From positions 62,001 to 126,000 of the forward strand of contig NZ_SJJR01000001.1 of the NCBI RefSeq assembly GCF_004331455.1: a stretch of DNA of 64,000 nt, read 5' to 3'. How positions within the stretch are numbered: the first letter of the stretch is position 1; every line of letters starts with the position of its first letter. This document shows, piece after piece, positions 53,190 through 62,279 of the stretch. The DNA comes from Micromonospora zingiberis. Its GTDB lineage: Bacteria; Actinomycetota; Actinomycetes; Mycobacteriales; Micromonosporaceae. A program made the position numbers and the translations under genes. Below the pieces are notes generated by a model. The model did not search any database, was not told the origin of the DNA, and saw nothing but the letters and a program-made list of their open reading frames with translations.

Positions 53190-54056
53190 ATGAGCGACGA
53201 AACGGTGTCCACGATGCCGGCCGTGTTCTTCGGCCACGGCAGCCCGATGAACGCCCTGGAGGTCAACCGGTACACCGCCGCCTGGCGGGCGTTCGGGCGT
53301 TCGGTGCCACGGCCCCGGGCGATCCTGGTGGTCTCCGCCCACTGGTACATCGGTGCCACCGCGGTCACCGCGATGCCCCGCCCGAGGACGATCCACGACT
53401 TCTACGGCTTCCCCCAGGCGCTGTTCGACGTCCGGTATCCGGCGCCGGGCCTGCCCGAACTGGCCGAGGAGGTCAGTGACGTGGTGCACCCGACCTGGGT
53501 CGGGGCCGACGTCGACTCCTGGGGCATCGACCACGGCACCTGGTCGGTGCTGGTGCACGCCTTCCCCGAGGCGGACATTCCCGTCGTACAACTGAGCATC
53601 AATGCGTTCAAGGGCCTGGACTACCACCTTGAGCTGGGTGCGAAGCTCGCACCGCTGCGCGAACGGGGGGTGCTCGTGGTGGCCAGCGGCAACGTGGTGC
53701 ACAACCTCGGCGGCGTCGACCGTCGGCTGCTCGACCAGGGATTCGACTGGGCACAACGCTTCGACGAGGCGGCCAAGGCGACCATGCTCGGCGAGCCGAC
53801 CGAGGCCGGCCGGCTGGACGCCCACCGTGACTTCGGGCTCGCCGTGCCGACGCCGGACCACTTCATCCCGCTGCTCTACCTGGCCGGCCTGGCCGCGGCG
53901 GCCGACGAGGGCGCCGACGTGCTGGTGGACGGCTACGCCTACGGCTCGTTGTCGATGACCGCCTACACGCTGGGCCTGCCCGGTCGCCGCACCGAACCCC
54001 TGGCCGGCGCGCCCACCCTGCCCGACGCGGTACCCGCCGACTCCGCCAACATCTGA
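53190..54056 (+). CDS. Class III extradiol dioxygenase (DODA/YgiD type)
   Basis: Non-heme iron or zinc enzyme of the LigB superfamily that cleaves catechol-type rings. ATG at 53190 with a perfect AGGAGG (53178-53183); 288 residues. Metal-binding His residues lie in FFGHGSPMNAL, VVSAHWYIG and IDHGTWSVLVHAF, and a fourth conserved His is in ASGNVVHNLGG. The family includes 4,5-DOPA dioxygenase; the true substrate is unknown. Confidence 0.9.
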   Translation: MSDETVSTMPAVFFGHGSPMNALEVNRYTAAWRAFGRSVPRPRAILVVSAHWYIGATAVTAMPRPRTIHDFYGFPQALFDVRYPAPGLPELAEEVSDVVHPTWVGADVDSWGIDHGTWSVLVHAFPEADIPVVQLSINAFKGLDYHLELGAKLAPLRERGVLVVASGNVVHNLGGVDRRLLDQGFDWAQRFDEAAKATMLGEPTEAGRLDAHRDFGLAVPTPDHFIPLLYLAGLAAAADEGADVLVDGYAYGSLSMTAYTLGLPGRRTEPLAGAPTLPDAVPADSANI

Positions 54057-54060
54057 CCGG

Positions 54061-54115
54061 AAAGGAAGGGCACCTTATTAACGCCTCGTGTAGAGGAAGG
54101 GCCCCTTCCTAACAT
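54061..54115. repeat. Dispersed repeat D2 (inverted copy of 37720-37775)
   Basis: Reverse complement of D1 with few changes: GGAAGGGCACCTT, an ACGCCTCG centre, then GTAGAGGAAGGGGCCCC. It starts five bases after the dioxygenase stop. Confidence 0.8.
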
Positions 54116-54229
54116 CGGCCGGGCCGCGCGACACACGGCCCGGCTGGGCCGCGCGACGCTCGCCCGGCCGGGCCGTGTGTCGTGCTCACCCCGCCGCGCC
54201 GTTGGCGGTTGGTGGCTACCGTCGCCGGC

Positions 54230-54901
54230 ATGGCAGCTCCGACTCCCTTCGCCCGAGGGCGGGAGGCCGACGTGTACGCCCTGGACGGCGATCGGGTGTT
54301 GCGCCGCTACCGCGACGGCGGGGACGTCACCGTCGAGGCCGGGTTCTTGGCCCACCTGCACGAGTCAGGCTTCCCGGTGCCCCGGGTGTACCACGCCGCC
54401 GGTGCGGATCTGGTCATGCGCCGGGTGTCCGGCCCGACCATGCGTGCCGCACTGGTCGCCGGCAGCGTCGCCATCGATCCGGCCGCCGAACTGCTCGCCG
54501 GCCTGCACCGCCGGCTGCACACGGTCGCGGCGCTGCCCGGCGCGGGGCACGGGGCCCGGATCCTGCACCTGGATCTGCATCCGGACAACGTCATCCTCGA
54601 CCCGCAGGGCGCGGTGGTCATCGACTGGCGCAACGCCCGGCACGGTCCGCCCGGCCTGGACGTGGCGATGACCGCGCTGATCCTCGCCCAGGTCGCCGTG
54701 GATCCGCACCAACCGCTCGCCGCTGCCGCCGAGGAACTGTTGCGGGGCTACCTGCGGGCCATTCGGGGCCACGCCGTACCACTGGTCGACGAGGTGGTGG
54801 CGATCCGTCGCGCCAACCCCACCCAGACCCCGGCGGAACTCGCCCGGTTGCCCACCGCCGCCGCCCTCGTCACCGCCGCCCTTGTCACCGCCGCGCGATA
54901 G
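54230..54901 (+). CDS. Aminoglycoside-phosphotransferase-like kinase
   Basis: 223 residues from the ATG at 54230, leaderless in style (TACCGT seven bases upstream). The kinase-like fold is clear from ARGREADVYALDGDRVLRRY at the nucleotide loop, the catalytic HLDLHPDNVILD (HxDxxxxN) and the metal Asp in AVVIDWRNARHG. The N-lobe is short. APH-like enzymes phosphorylate antibiotics, choline, homoserine or sugars; no neighbour tells which, so resistance should not be assumed. Confidence 0.87.
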   Translation: MAAPTPFARGREADVYALDGDRVLRRYRDGGDVTVEAGFLAHLHESGFPVPRVYHAAGADLVMRRVSGPTMRAALVAGSVAIDPAAELLAGLHRRLHTVAALPGAGHGARILHLDLHPDNVILDPQGAVVIDWRNARHGPPGLDVAMTALILAQVAVDPHQPLAAAAEELLRGYLRAIRGHAVPLVDEVVAIRRANPTQTPAELARLPTAAALVTAALVTAAR

Positions 54902-54959
54902 GCCGGTGCGCGGCTACGGGATATGGTCCGGGCAGCACCTCGCGCATCAGGAGGATGAG

Positions 54960-56444
54960 ATGGCCCCGGACCACGTCGACGTGCTCATCGTGGGCGCTGG
55001 GCTGTCCGGCATCGGGGCCGCCTGCCAGCTGCGTCGCCGGTGTCCGGACAAGACGTACGCGGTGCTGGAGGCCCGCGACGCGATCGGCGGCACCTGGGAC
55101 CTGTTCCGCTACCCGGGCGTACGCTCCGACTCCGACATGTTCACCCTCGGCTACTCCTTCGCCCCGTGGCAGGCCCCGAAGGCGATCGCCGACGGCGCGA
55201 CGATCCTCGACTACCTGCGTCGCGTCGCCGACGAGCACGACGTCACCCGGCACATCCGGCTGCGGCACCGGGTCGTGCGGGCCGAGTGGGACAGCCGGCA
55301 GGCTCGCTGGACGGTGCAGGTGCACCGCGACGACACGGCGGACACGTTCACCCTCACCTGCTCCTTCCTGTACGCCTGCACCGGCTACTACCGCTACGAC
55401 GCCGGGCACACCCCGCACTTCGCCGGGCAGGAGCGGTTCGCCGGGCGGATCGTGCATCCGCAGCACTGGCCCGCCGACCTCGACCACTCTGGCCGGCAGG
55501 TGGTGGTGATCGGCAGCGGCGCCACCGCCGTCACGCTGGTCCCGGCGTTGGCCCGGCACGCCGCCCAGGTGACCATGCTGCAACGCTCACCCACCTACGT
55601 CCTGGCGCTGCCCGCCCACGACGCGCTCGCCGACGCCCTGCGCCGCCGGCTACCGCCACGGCTGGCGTACCTGCTGGTCCGGGCGAAGAACGTCCTGCTC
55701 GTCACCGTCAACTACCAGCTCAGCCGGCGGGCGCCCGGGCTGGTTCGCCGGCTGCTGCGTCGGGGCGTGGCCCGCCGGCTGCCGGCCGGCTACGACGTCG
55801 ACCGCCACTTCACCCCCCGGTACGACCCGTGGGACCAGCGGCTGTGCGTGGATCCGGACGGGACGTTGTTCGCCGCGTTGGCCGACGGGCGGGCCAGCGT
55901 GGTCACCGACACCATCGACCGGTTCACCGAGCGGGGCATCCGGCTGGTCTCCGGCGCGCACCTGCCGGCCGACGTGGTCGTCACCGCCACCGGCCTCGAC
56001 CTGCTCGCCCTCGGCGGGATGACGCTGCGGGTGGACGGCGTCGACGTCGACCTGGCGCAAACCGTGGCCTACAAGGGGACGATGCTCTCCGGCGTGCCGA
56101 ACTTCGCCCTGACCCTCGGCTACACCAACGCCTCCTGGACGCTCAAGGCCGATCTGGTCGCCGAGTACGTGTGCCGGCTGCTGCGTCACCTGGACCGCAC
56201 CGGCACGCAGGTGGCCACGCCGCTGGCCCCGCCCGACGACCGGCGTGCGCCGCTGATCGGGCTCACCTCCGGGTACGTCCGCCGGGGCGTGGCGAGCCTG
56301 CCCCGGCAGGGTCACCGGGCACCCTGGCGGCTGCACCAGAACTACCTGCGCGATCTGCTGCTGCTGCGGCACGGGCGGCTCACCGATCCCGGGGTGCGCT
56401 TCACCCGGGCCGACTCGGCACAACGGAGGTCTGTCGATGCATAG
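54960..56444 (+). CDS. Flavin-containing monooxygenase (Baeyer-Villiger type)
   Basis: 494 residues from the ATG at 54960, AGGAGG at 54949-54954. FAD-binding motif LIVGAGLSGIGAACQL near residue 9. The Baeyer-Villiger fingerprint FxGxxxHxxxWP is present as FAGRIVHPQHWP. The NADPH-binding motif is VVVIGSGATAVTLVPAL. It would insert oxygen next to a ketone carbonyl to give an ester. The following SDR and alpha/beta hydrolase genes overlap it or each other. The set resembles the mymA (Rv3083)-lipR-sadH genes of Mycobacterium tuberculosis. Confidence 0.9.
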   Translation: MAPDHVDVLIVGAGLSGIGAACQLRRRCPDKTYAVLEARDAIGGTWDLFRYPGVRSDSDMFTLGYSFAPWQAPKAIADGATILDYLRRVADEHDVTRHIRLRHRVVRAEWDSRQARWTVQVHRDDTADTFTLTCSFLYACTGYYRYDAGHTPHFAGQERFAGRIVHPQHWPADLDHSGRQVVVIGSGATAVTLVPALARHAAQVTMLQRSPTYVLALPAHDALADALRRRLPPRLAYLLVRAKNVLLVTVNYQLSRRAPGLVRRLLRRGVARRLPAGYDVDRHFTPRYDPWDQRLCVDPDGTLFAALADGRASVVTDTIDRFTERGIRLVSGAHLPADVVVTATGLDLLALGGMTLRVDGVDVDLAQTVAYKGTMLSGVPNFALTLGYTNASWTLKADLVAEYVCRLLRHLDRTGTQVATPLAPPDDRRAPLIGLTSGYVRRGVASLPRQGHRAPWRLHQNYLRDLLLLRHGRLTDPGVRFTRADSAQRRSVDA

Positions 56445-57300
56445 GTTCGACTTCACCGGCGGCACGGCGGTGGTCACCGGAGCGGCCGGTGGCATCGGTG
56501 CCGCCCTGGCCCACGGCCTGGCCCGCCGAGGCAGCGATCTGATCCTGCTCGACCGCGACGGGGGCCGACTCGAGGCGGTGGCCGGTGAGCTGCGCGCCGC
56601 CGGCCGGACGGTGCAGACGTATCAGGTCGACCTGGCCGACGGGCCGGCCACCGCGGCCGTCGCCGAGCTGATCCGAGACCGGCACCCCCGGATCCGACTG
56701 CTGGTCAACAACGCCGGGGTGGCTCTCGGCGGGCGCTTCGACGAGGTGACCTTCGACGAGTTCAACTGGGTGGTCGAGGTGAACTTCCGGGCGGTGGCCC
56801 AGTTGACCCACGCCCTGCTGCCGGCGCTCAAGGCCGAGCCCGGCGCGCACCTGGTCACCATCAGCAGCCTCTTCGGTCTGATCGCCCCACCTGGTCAGGT
56901 CGCCTACTCGGCCAGCAAGTTCGCGGTGCGCGGCTTCACCGAGGCGTTGCGGCACGAACTTTCCCCCGACGGCATCGGCGTCACCTGCGTACACCCCGGC
57001 GGCGTGCGTACCCGGATCGCCGCCGACGCCCGGGTGGGCAGCGGGGTCGACCGCGCCCAGTTCGAGGACGGCCGCCGCCGCTTCGAGCGGTTGCTCACCA
57101 TCGACCCGGCCACCGCCGCCGAGGTCATCCTGCGGGGCGTCGCCCGCCGCCGTGGTCGGGTGCTGATCGGCTGGTCGGCCCGGCTGCCGGACCTGCTGGC
57201 CCGGATCGCGCCGGTCGGTCACGGCCGCCTGCTGACCGCCGCCGGCCGCGCCGAGACCCGTCGGTCCGAAGCGGCCGGGCGGGCCCGGACACCAGCGTGA
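56437..57300 (+). CDS. Short-chain dehydrogenase/reductase
   Basis: 287 residues, ATG at 56437 overlapping the monooxygenase stop by eight bases. NAD(P) motif VVTGAAGGIGAALAHGL, LLVNNAGVALGG, catalytic Ser in TISSLFG and Tyr/Lys in YSASKFAVRG. The Asp after the second strand (LLDRDGG) suggests NAD preference, an inference. In the operon it may oxidise an alcohol to the ketone used by the monooxygenase or process the product alcohol, as SadH-like proteins do. Confidence 0.92.
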   Translation: MHRFDFTGGTAVVTGAAGGIGAALAHGLARRGSDLILLDRDGGRLEAVAGELRAAGRTVQTYQVDLADGPATAAVAELIRDRHPRIRLLVNNAGVALGGRFDEVTFDEFNWVVEVNFRAVAQLTHALLPALKAEPGAHLVTISSLFGLIAPPGQVAYSASKFAVRGFTEALRHELSPDGIGVTCVHPGGVRTRIAADARVGSGVDRAQFEDGRRRFERLLTIDPATAAEVILRGVARRRGRVLIGWSARLPDLLARIAPVGHGRLLTAAGRAETRRSEAAGRARTPA

Positions 57301-58211
57301 GCGGTCCGCTGCGGTTCCGGCACCTCACCGTCGACGGCCGGCGGGTCCACCACCGCGTCGACGGTGCCGGGCCGCCGGTGGTCCTGCTCCACGGCATCGG
57401 CCGTACGCTGCGCGACTTCACCGAACAGCACGAACTGCTCGCCGGGCGGTACCGGGTGCACAGCGTCGACCTGCCCGGCCACGGCGGATCGATGCCGATG
57501 GCCCAGCCGCACACCCTGCCGGCGCTGGCCCGGTTCGTCGGCCGCTACCTGGACGCCGCCGGGGTCGACGGGCCGGTGCACCTGGTCGGCAACTCGCTCG
57601 GCGGCGCCATCGCCATGCGTTTCGCCGTGGCCGAACCGACCCAGGTCGCCTCCCTCACGCTGGTCGCCAGCGCCGGCTTCGGCCAGGAGGTGACCATGGC
57701 GCTGCGGCTGCTCACCCTGCCCGGGCTGGGCCGGCTGCTGCTGCGGCCCAGCCGGTACGCGGCCCGCCGCACCGAGCGGGCGCTGTTCCACGATCCGGCG
57801 CTGGTCACCGCCGAGCGGGTCGGGCACACCCTGGCGGTGGCCTACCGGCCGTACGCCGCAAGGGTGGTGCTGGAGACCGCACGCGGCCTCGGCACGGTGC
57901 GTGGCGTGCACCGGCGCTGGCGCGACGAACTGCTGGCGGAGCTGACCGGACTCGACCTGCCGACCCTGGTGGTCTGGGGCGACCACGATCTGATCCTGCC
58001 GCCGTCGCACCTGGTTGCCGCCGGCACGTTGCTGCCGCACGCCCGCACGCATCTCTTCGCGAACTGCGGACACCTGCCGCAGGTGGAGTGCGCCGAGGAG
58101 TTCAGTGAGCTGCTGCGGGAGTTCTGGGCCACGGCAGCCGGGTCGTCACGACCAGGACGACCAGCAGCACCGCCACCGGGTACACCGGTTCCGCCGGGGC
58201 CAGCGGGGTGA
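57297..58211 (+). CDS. Alpha/beta hydrolase
   Basis: 304 residues, GTG at 57297 overlapping the previous stop. Oxyanion motif VVLLHGIGRTLRDF, nucleophile elbow VGNSLGGAIAM, Asp in VVWGDHDLILPP and His in NCGHLPQVECAEEF make a complete triad. It could hydrolyse the ester or lactone made by the monooxygenase. The last 25 residues are Pro/Gly-rich and lie antisense to the end of the membrane-protein gene at 58102-58425. Confidence 0.91.
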   Translation: MSGPLRFRHLTVDGRRVHHRVDGAGPPVVLLHGIGRTLRDFTEQHELLAGRYRVHSVDLPGHGGSMPMAQPHTLPALARFVGRYLDAAGVDGPVHLVGNSLGGAIAMRFAVAEPTQVASLTLVASAGFGQEVTMALRLLTLPGLGRLLLRPSRYAARRTERALFHDPALVTAERVGHTLAVAYRPYAARVVLETARGLGTVRGVHRRWRDELLAELTGLDLPTLVVWGDHDLILPPSHLVAAGTLLPHARTHLFANCGHLPQVECAEEFSELLREFWATAAGSSRPGRPAAPPPGTPVPPGPAG

Positions 58212-58425
58212 GCAGCACCGCCACCACGGTCAACGGTGCTGCCAGCCGGGCGGCGCCCCGCCAGGCGACGATGCGCAGCAGCCACAGCACCAGCAGCACG
58301 ACCGCCACGGGTACGGCCAGCGCGTAGCCGGCGACCAACCACGATAGGTGCGGTGCCGGGAGCGCCGGGCCGGTTTCGGACAACGACCCGACCCGGCCGG
58401 AACCTCCGGGACCCCTGAAGCGCAT
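58102..58425 (-). CDS. Small three-helix membrane protein
   Basis: 107 residues from the ATG at 58425 (another ATG is directly upstream). Three hydrophobic segments: LVAGYALAVPVAVVLLVLWL, LAAPLTVVAVLLTPLAP and VYPVAVLLVVLVVTT. Codon third positions are mostly G/C across the full length, which supports coding. The 3' part overlaps the alpha/beta hydrolase gene by 110 bases on the other strand, and its start is only nine bases from the GntR start. Function unknown; it could also be a chance frame. Confidence 0.5.
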   Translation of the reverse strand: MRFRGPGGSGRVGSLSETGPALPAPHLSWLVAGYALAVPVAVVLLVLWLLRIVAWRGAARLAAPLTVVAVLLTPLAPAEPVYPVAVLLVVLVVTTRLPWPRTPAAAH

Positions 58426-58434
58426 CATAGATAC

Positions 58435-59097
58435 ATGACGCATCCCTCTTCGGTCGGTCGAACCGCCCCGCCCTCGGCCGCCGAACGCGCCTACCGCCAC
58501 CTCAAACGGGCCATCCTGGAACAGGTCCACCCTGGTGGGTCGCTGGTCAGCGAGGGCGAGATCGCCGAGGCGACCGGGGTGTCGCGTACCCCGGTGCGGG
58601 AGGCGCTGCTGCGGTTGGAGACCGAAGGGCTGGTCCGGCTCTACCCGAAACGGGGTGCGCTGATCCTGCCGGTCTCGGCCCGCGAGATCACCGACGTCAT
58701 CGAGGCCCGTCGGCTGGTCGAGGTGCACGCCGCCGAGCAGGTCTGGCCCCGACGCGCCGAGATCCGGGCCGACCTGGCCGCCCGGCTGGCCGAGATGCGC
58801 GCCGCGCACGCCGCTGGCGACCTGACCGCCCTGATGGCCGCCGACCGGGCGTTCCACGCCACCGTCGTCGACGCGGCCGGCAACGAGATCCTGGCCGAGT
58901 TGTACCAGCGACTGCGCGACCGGCAACTGCGGATGGGCGAGACGACCTTCCGATTCTCCCCCCGCTGGGCCGACATGGCGTTGACCGAACACGCCGCGCA
59001 GTTGGCCGCCCTCGACGCCGACGACCCCGGGCCGTGGCTGGCCGCCGTGGCCACCCACATCGACAACGCCGCCCGTGCGCTGCGGGGCCTGCGGTGA
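58435..59097 (+). CDS. GntR-family (FadR-type) transcriptional regulator
   Basis: 220 residues from the ATG at 58435. The winged helix is standard: AYRHLKRAILEQVHPGGSLV, EIAEATGVSRTPVREALLRL and LVRLYPKRGALILPVS. The FCD effector domain (about 85-215) keeps a likely metal or ligand site in ADRAFHATVVDAAGN and EHAAQLAAL. It overlaps the MFS gene (GTGA), so it is the first gene of the operon running to at least 62208. The effector is unknown. Confidence 0.93.
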   Translation: MTHPSSVGRTAPPSAAERAYRHLKRAILEQVHPGGSLVSEGEIAEATGVSRTPVREALLRLETEGLVRLYPKRGALILPVSAREITDVIEARRLVEVHAAEQVWPRRAEIRADLAARLAEMRAAHAAGDLTALMAADRAFHATVVDAAGNEILAELYQRLRDRQLRMGETTFRFSPRWADMALTEHAAQLAALDADDPGPWLAAVATHIDNAARALRGLR

Positions 59098-60497
59098 ACC
59101 AGGCCCTCACCCCGCGTGGGCCGGCGATGCTGGTGTGGGGCGTGGCGCTGAGCGCCTACATCGCCTCGGTGTTCCACCGCAGCTCGCTCGGCGTCACCGG
59201 GGTGGAGGCGGCACACCGCTTCGAGATCAGCGCCGCGACGCTGGCCACCCTCACCGTCGCCCAACTCGCCGTGTACGCGGTGATGCAGGTACCGGTCGGC
59301 ATGCTGCTCGACCGGTACGGCTCACGCCGGCTGCTGGTGACCGGCGGCCTGCTGATGGTCGCCGGTCAGGTCGGCTTCGCCCTCGTCACCGACGTACGGC
59401 TCGCCGTGGCGGCCCGGGTGCTGGTCGGTCTCGGCGACGCGATGACCTTCATCAGCGTGCTGCGGATCGTGGCGTACTGGTTCCCGGGCCGCCGCAACCC
59501 GCTGCTGGTGCAGTTGACCGGCACGCTCGGCCAACTCGGAGCGGTCCTCGGCGCCGTACCGTTGGTGGCGCTGCTGCACCACACCGGCTGGACCACCGCC
59601 TTCCTGACCGCCGCCGGGATCTCGGCGGCGATCCTGCTGGTGGTCGTCGCCGCGATCCGCGACAGCCCGCACCGGGTCGCCGTGGCCCCCGCGGCCCCGC
59701 CGCAGCGCGGGCTGCTCGCCGCCGCCTGGGCGCAGCCGGGCACCCGCCTCGGGCTGTGGACCCACTTCGTCACCCAGTTCTCCGGCACCGTCTTCGCGCT
59801 GCTGTGGGGCTTTCCGTTCCTGGTGCAGGCGCAGGGACTCACCCCGACCGGCGCGGCGGTCCTGCTCACCGTGCTGACGCTCGGCATGCTGGTGACCGGT
59901 CCGACGATCGCGTACCTGTGCGCCCGGTTCCCCCGCCAGCGGTCGGCGTTGGTCTTCACCATCACCGGCGCCACCGCCGCGATCTGGGCCGTGGTGCTCG
60001 CCTGGCCCGGCGCCGCCCCCGGCTGGCTGCTGGTCACGCTGGTGCTGGTGCTCGCCCTCAACGGCCCCGGTTCGCTGATCGGGTTCGACTACGCGCGCAC
60101 CTTCAACCCGGTCAGCCGGATCGGCAGCGCCACCGGGATCGTCAACGTCGGTGGCTTCGCCGCGTCGATCGTCCTGGTGCTCGCCATCGGTGTGGTACTC
60201 GACCTGCGTACCCCCGCCGGCCAGGACGCGCCCGGCCTGGACGCGTACCGCTGGGCCTTCGCCATGCAGTACGTGCTCTGGGCGGTGGGCGCGGTGCAGG
60301 TCCTGCGCTGGCGCAACGCCGCCCGCCGCCAGCCCGGCGGGCCCGACGCGCCCGCCGGTCGCCCGGAAGCTGGGCCGATCACCGCTGGCGGCGGTAGGTT
60401 CGCCTTCGGGCGTGATCGTCGGCGCCGCCGGCTCACCGGCGACGCCGCAGTACGGCGGCGGCGCGGCACGTCGGCGCGGACGAGGAGGAGAGCGTGA
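59094..60497 (+). CDS. Major facilitator superfamily transporter
   Basis: 467 residues, GTG overlapping the GntR stop. Twelve helices are predicted. The cytoplasmic loop after helix 2 is [16 protein letters not shown], a clear MFS motif A variant; [20 protein letters not shown] ends the first six-helix half. The last 45 residues are Arg-rich. It belongs to the nitrate/anion or general permease style of MFS; the cargo is unknown. The stop overlaps the next start. Confidence 0.9.
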   Translation: MNQALTPRGPAMLVWGVALSAYIASVFHRSSLGVTGVEAAHRFEISAATLATLTVAQLAVYAVMQVPVGMLLDRYGSRRLLVTGGLLMVAGQVGFALVTDVRLAVAARVLVGLGDAMTFISVLRIVAYWFPGRRNPLLVQLTGTLGQLGAVLGAVPLVALLHHTGWTTAFLTAAGISAAILLVVVAAIRDSPHRVAVAPAAPPQRGLLAAAWAQPGTRLGLWTHFVTQFSGTVFALLWGFPFLVQAQGLTPTGAAVLLTVLTLGMLVTGPTIAYLCARFPRQRSALVFTITGATAAIWAVVLAWPGAAPGWLLVTLVLVLALNGPGSLIGFDYARTFNPVSRIGSATGIVNVGGFAASIVLVLAIGVVLDLRTPAGQDAPGLDAYRWAFAMQYVLWAVGAVQVLRWRNAARRQPGGPDAPAGRPEAGPITAGGGRFAFGRDRRRRRLTGDAAVRRRRGTSARTRRRA

Positions 60498-61579
60498 GTC
60501 AACAGGTCAGGGCAGTCATCTCGCGCAGCAAGGGCGCACCCGTCGAGGTCACCGACATCGTGGTGCCGGACCCCGGGCCCGGCGAGGCGGTCGTACGAGT
60601 GCAGTCCTGCGGGGTCTGCCACACCGACCTGCACTACCGCGAGGGTGGCATCAACGACGACTACCCGTTCCTGCTCGGGCACGAGGCGGCCGGCATCGTC
60701 GAGCAGGTCGGTGCGGGAGTCGACGCGGTCGCCCCCGGCGACTTCGTGGTACTCAACTGGCGGGCGGTCTGCGGGGTGTGCCGGGCCTGCCGGCGGGGCC
60801 GCCCGTGGTACTGCTTCGCCACCCACAACGCCACCCAGAAGATGACCCTGACCGACGGCACCGAACTCTCCCCGGCCCTGGGCATCGGCGCGTTCGCCGA
60901 GAAGACCCTGGTACACGCCGGACAGTGCACCAAGGTGGACCCGGCCGCCCGGCCCGCCGCGGTGGGGTTGCTCGGCTGCGGGGTGATGGCGGGCCTCGGC
61001 GCGGCGATGAACACCGGCGGCGTCACCCGTGGCGACTCGGTGGCGGTGATCGGTTGCGGCGGCGTCGGTGACGCGGCGGTGGCCGGCGCGGTGCTGGCCG
61101 GCGCGACGACGATCATCGCGGTGGACACCGACTCCCGCAAGCTCGACTGGGCCCGCAAGTTCGGTGCCACGCACACCGTGAACGCCTCCGAGGCCGACCC
61201 GGTGGCCGAGATCCAGGCCGCCACCGGCGGGTTCGGCGCCGACGTGGTGATCGATGCCGTCGGTCGGCCGGAAACCTGGAAGCAGGCCTTCTACGCCCGC
61301 GACCTGGCCGGCACGGTCGTGCTGGTCGGCGTACCCACCCCCGAGATGCGCGTCGAGCTGCCACTGCTGGACGTCTTCGGCCGGGGCGGCGCCCTGAAGT
61401 CCAGCTGGTACGGCGACTGCCTGCCCAGCCGCGACTTCCCGATGCTCACCGAGCTCTACCTACAGGGCCGCCTCGACCTGGACGCCTTCGTCACCGAGGA
61501 GATCCCGCTCGACGGGGTCGAGGAGGCGTTCGCCCGGATGCACCGGGGCGACGTGCTGCGCTCGGTGGTGGTCTTCTGA
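60494..61579 (+). CDS. S-(hydroxymethyl)mycothiol dehydrogenase
   Basis: Oxidises the mycothiol-formaldehyde adduct to S-formylmycothiol with NAD+, the actinobacterial formaldehyde detoxification step. 361 residues, GTG at 60494 behind AGGAGG. Catalytic zinc motif [15 protein letters not shown] with GHEAAG; structural zinc [15 protein letters not shown]; Rossmann [20 protein letters not shown]. The N-terminus [18 protein letters not shown] is characteristic of MscR/AdhE2-type enzymes. The MBL gene that starts within its stop codon is the usual partner. Confidence 0.93.
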   Translation: MSQQVRAVISRSKGAPVEVTDIVVPDPGPGEAVVRVQSCGVCHTDLHYREGGINDDYPFLLGHEAAGIVEQVGAGVDAVAPGDFVVLNWRAVCGVCRACRRGRPWYCFATHNATQKMTLTDGTELSPALGIGAFAEKTLVHAGQCTKVDPAARPAAVGLLGCGVMAGLGAAMNTGGVTRGDSVAVIGCGGVGDAAVAGAVLAGATTIIAVDTDSRKLDWARKFGATHTVNASEADPVAEIQAATGGFGADVVIDAVGRPETWKQAFYARDLAGTVVLVGVPTPEMRVELPLLDVFGRGGALKSSWYGDCLPSRDFPMLTELYLQGRLDLDAFVTEEIPLDGVEEAFARMHRGDVLRSVVVF

Positions 61580-62208
61580 TGGCCGCCCGCATCGACCACG
61601 CCGTCACCTCCGGCACCTTCTCGCTGGACGGGCAGACCTTCGACGTCGACAACAACGTCTGGGTGGTCGGCGACGACACCGAATGCGTCGTCATCGACGC
61701 CCCGCACGACGTGGACGCGATCCTGAAGGTGGTGGCCGGCCGCCGGGTCACCGCGATCGTCGCCACCCACGCTCACGACGACCACGTCCGGGTCGCCCCG
61801 CAGTTGTCCCGGGCCACCGGCGCACCGGTGCTGCTGCACCCCGCCGACCGGGTGCTGTGGGACCTGGTGCACCCCGACGAGGCGCCGGGCGGCCAGCTGG
61901 GCGACGGCCAGACGATCGAGGTCGGCGGCACCACCCTGACCGTGCTGCACACCCCCGGGCACAGCCCCGGCGCGTGTTGCCTGCACGCCGCCGAGCTCGA
62001 CGTCGTCTTCACCGGCGACACCCTGTTCGCCGGTGGGCCGGGGGCCACCGGCCGCTCGTACAGCGACTTCGGCACCATCATCGACTCGATCCGCGACCGG
62101 CTGCTCACCCTGCCGCCGCAGACCGTCGTGCACACCGGCCACGGCGACAGCAGCACCATCGGTGCCGAGGCGCCGCAGCTGCCGCAGTGGCTGGCTCGGG
62201 GACACTGA
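61579..62208 (+). CDS. MBL-fold hydrolase of the mycothiol formaldehyde pathway
   Basis: 209 residues; ATG shares its A with the previous stop (TGATG). Zinc motif ATHAHDDHVRVAPQ (HxHxDH), then LHTPGHSPGACCLHA and FTGDTLFAGGPGATGRS, and a final THTGHGDSSTIG-like segment (VVHTGHGDSSTIG). This glyoxalase II-like protein is commonly linked to mscR and may hydrolyse S-formylmycothiol to formate and mycothiol. The linkage is known; the reaction is inferred. Confidence 0.93.
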   Translation: MAARIDHAVTSGTFSLDGQTFDVDNNVWVVGDDTECVVIDAPHDVDAILKVVAGRRVTAIVATHAHDDHVRVAPQLSRATGAPVLLHPADRVLWDLVHPDEAPGGQLGDGQTIEVGGTTLTVLHTPGHSPGACCLHAAELDVVFTGDTLFAGGPGATGRSYSDFGTIIDSIRDRLLTLPPQTVVHTGHGDSSTIGAEAPQLPQWLARGH

Positions 62209-62279
62209 CCGTCGGGTGCGGTCCGGTCGGGTCCGGCAGTCCGGATGCGTCGGTACGCCGGCCCGGTCGACCGCCCACG

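Noticed and set aside
54230..54901. Aminoglycoside resistance gene
   Set aside because: Only the general kinase motifs are present; the APH-like fold is shared by many metabolic kinases, and no resistance context is seen.
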